Shown here: one piece after another, positions 20,809-21,504 of the stretch | Numbering within the stretch: the stretch's first letter is position 1 | Layout of the letters: each line of letters begins with the position of its first letter | Source: RGIG9114 sp045592865 | GTDB taxonomy: Bacteria > Bacillota > Clostridia > Oscillospirales > JAGBHD01 | DNA length: 21,504 nucleotides | Assembly: GCA_045592865.1 (NCBI GenBank) | Contig: JAZNVP010000108.1 | Span: 1 to 21,504, forward strand | Direction of reading: 5' to 3' | The notes under the pieces: model-generated | Seen by the model: the letters and a program-made list of their open reading frames with translations, nothing else | Told to the model about the DNA's origin: nothing | The model's database searches: none | Program-made: the position numbers and the translations under genes

Positions 20809-21502
20809 GTCTGTTTATAACCGCGAAGGGAAATACATAACTCTGTTAGGATTAGGAAGTAAAACCGTTAAAGAACTCTCCGAAAGAATGTTTATCAGTG
20901 AACCGACGGTTCGCAGGGATATAAAAGAACTTGCGAAAAGGGATATCCTTGAATGCAAACGAGGAACAGTGAGCCTTAAAGCGAACGCCGCTGATAAGAG
21001 AATACCTCTTTTTATTCGTGATATGGAACAAAATGAGGCTAAAAATGAGATAGCGTTGAAGGCTAAAAAAGAGATAAAGGATGGCGACGTTTTATTTTTA
21101 GATGCTTCGACTACTGCTTATCATCTTATAAAGCATCTTTCGGGATTTAAGGATATTATAATAATAACCAACGGTGCGAAAACGGCGCTTGATGCGGCGG
21201 CAATGGGTATTAAGACCATCTGCACGGGCGGAGAAATGGCAAACGAGTCCTTTTCGTATATAGGTCCCGATGCCGAAAGGGTGTTAGAGAGATATAACGC
21301 CGATATCGCGTTCTTTTCCTGCAGAGGACTCACGGAAGACGGGGTCGTGACCGACCCGTCGATCCTTGAAAACTCGGCGAGACGAATAATGATGAAGAAT
21401 TCAAAAAAGTGCGTCCTTCTTTGCGACAGGGGAAAGCTTGGGAAAAAATTCTTGAACACCCTCTGCATCGCCGACGAGATAGACCCTGTTATAACAGATT
21501 AA
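20807..21502 (+). CDS. DeoR family transcriptional repressor
   Basis: The 231-residue protein has an N-terminal DeoR HTH (about 15-55: KTVKELSERMFISEPTVRRDIKEL) and a C-terminal ribose-phosphate-isomerase-like sensor domain with DGDVLFLDASTT, the ITNG loop, a GGE turn and VLLCDRGKLGKK. Family members sense phosphorylated sugars or polyols and usually repress a nearby catabolic operon. A weak GGTGA precedes ATG. It is divergent from the G1P dehydrogenase gene, so that gene is the probable target, and the symmetric operator array fits this. The protein ends at ...PVITD, where most relatives continue about 20 residues; the stop falls in GATTAAAA at the window edge. The sequence after the stop is not available, so whether the short end is real is unclear. 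Confidence 0.9.
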   Translation: MSVYNREGKYITLLGLGSKTVKELSERMFISEPTVRRDIKELAKRDILECKRGTVSLKANAADKRIPLFIRDMEQNEAKNEIALKAKKEIKDGDVLFLDASTTAYHLIKHLSGFKDIIIITNGAKTALDAAAMGIKTICTGGEMANESFSYIGPDAERVLERYNADIAFFSCRGLTEDGVVTDPSILENSARRIMMKNSKKCVLLCDRGKLGKKFLNTLCIADEIDPVITD

Positions 21503-21504
21503 AA

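Noticed and set aside
1..21504. CRISPR arrays, insertion sequences, tRNA genes or prophage remains
   Set aside because: No regularly spaced direct repeats, transposase-like reading frames, tRNA cloverleaf sequence or phage-type genes were seen on either strand.

Overview
The window looks like a chromosomal segment of an anaerobic, probably gut-associated Gram-positive bacterium of the Clostridia (Bacillota). The grounds are strong AGGAGG/GGTGA-type ribosome binding sites, some GTG/TTG starts, AT-rich sigma-A-like promoters, T-run hairpin terminators shared by convergent genes, an LCP wall-ligase family protein, a GlpP antiterminator and Clostridia-like sugar enzymes. I see no rRNA, tRNA, CRISPR array, transposase or phage gene.

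Layout, left to right. (1) 1-2066, plus: 3' part of a lipid acyltransferase with a zinc ribbon, a small ABM-fold monooxygenase-like protein and a YitT/YczE-type membrane protein, closed by a bidirectional terminator. (2) 2098-4707: a cytoplasmic family 2 glycosidase facing a divergent AraC regulator. (3) 4737-8235, minus: a MalY/PatB-type C-S lyase as its own unit, and a glpP - mgtC/sapB - HAD-IIA phosphatase unit whose leader has a near-consensus promoter followed at once by an intrinsic terminator. (4) 8261-11587, minus: a membrane nucleotide-sugar dehydratase (CapD/FlaA1 type) and an overlapping LCP protein, a two-gene surface-polymer unit with a long structured leader. (5) 11607-15513: a second AraC regulator divergent from a GH4 plus GH36-like alpha-galactoside operon. 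(6) 15512-18287: a TRAP-type large permease with a 97-residue two-helix membrane protein, divergent from a LysR regulator; no binding protein is encoded nearby. (7) 18286-19372: an alpha/beta hydrolase and, upstream of it, the orphan C-terminal piece of a larger gene. (8) 19369-21502: sn-glycerol-1-phosphate dehydrogenase (AraM/EgsA) divergent from a DeoR regulator, with a strikingly symmetric operator-like array between them.

Taken together this is a set of small, locally regulated catabolic and envelope modules: in four cases a regulator is transcribed away from the enzyme or transporter genes it probably controls. The parts most worth a second look are the symmetric DeoR-side operator array, the terminator-containing glpP leader, the binding-protein-less TRAP pair, the decayed gene fragment at 19145-19372 and the atypical GH36-like enzyme.
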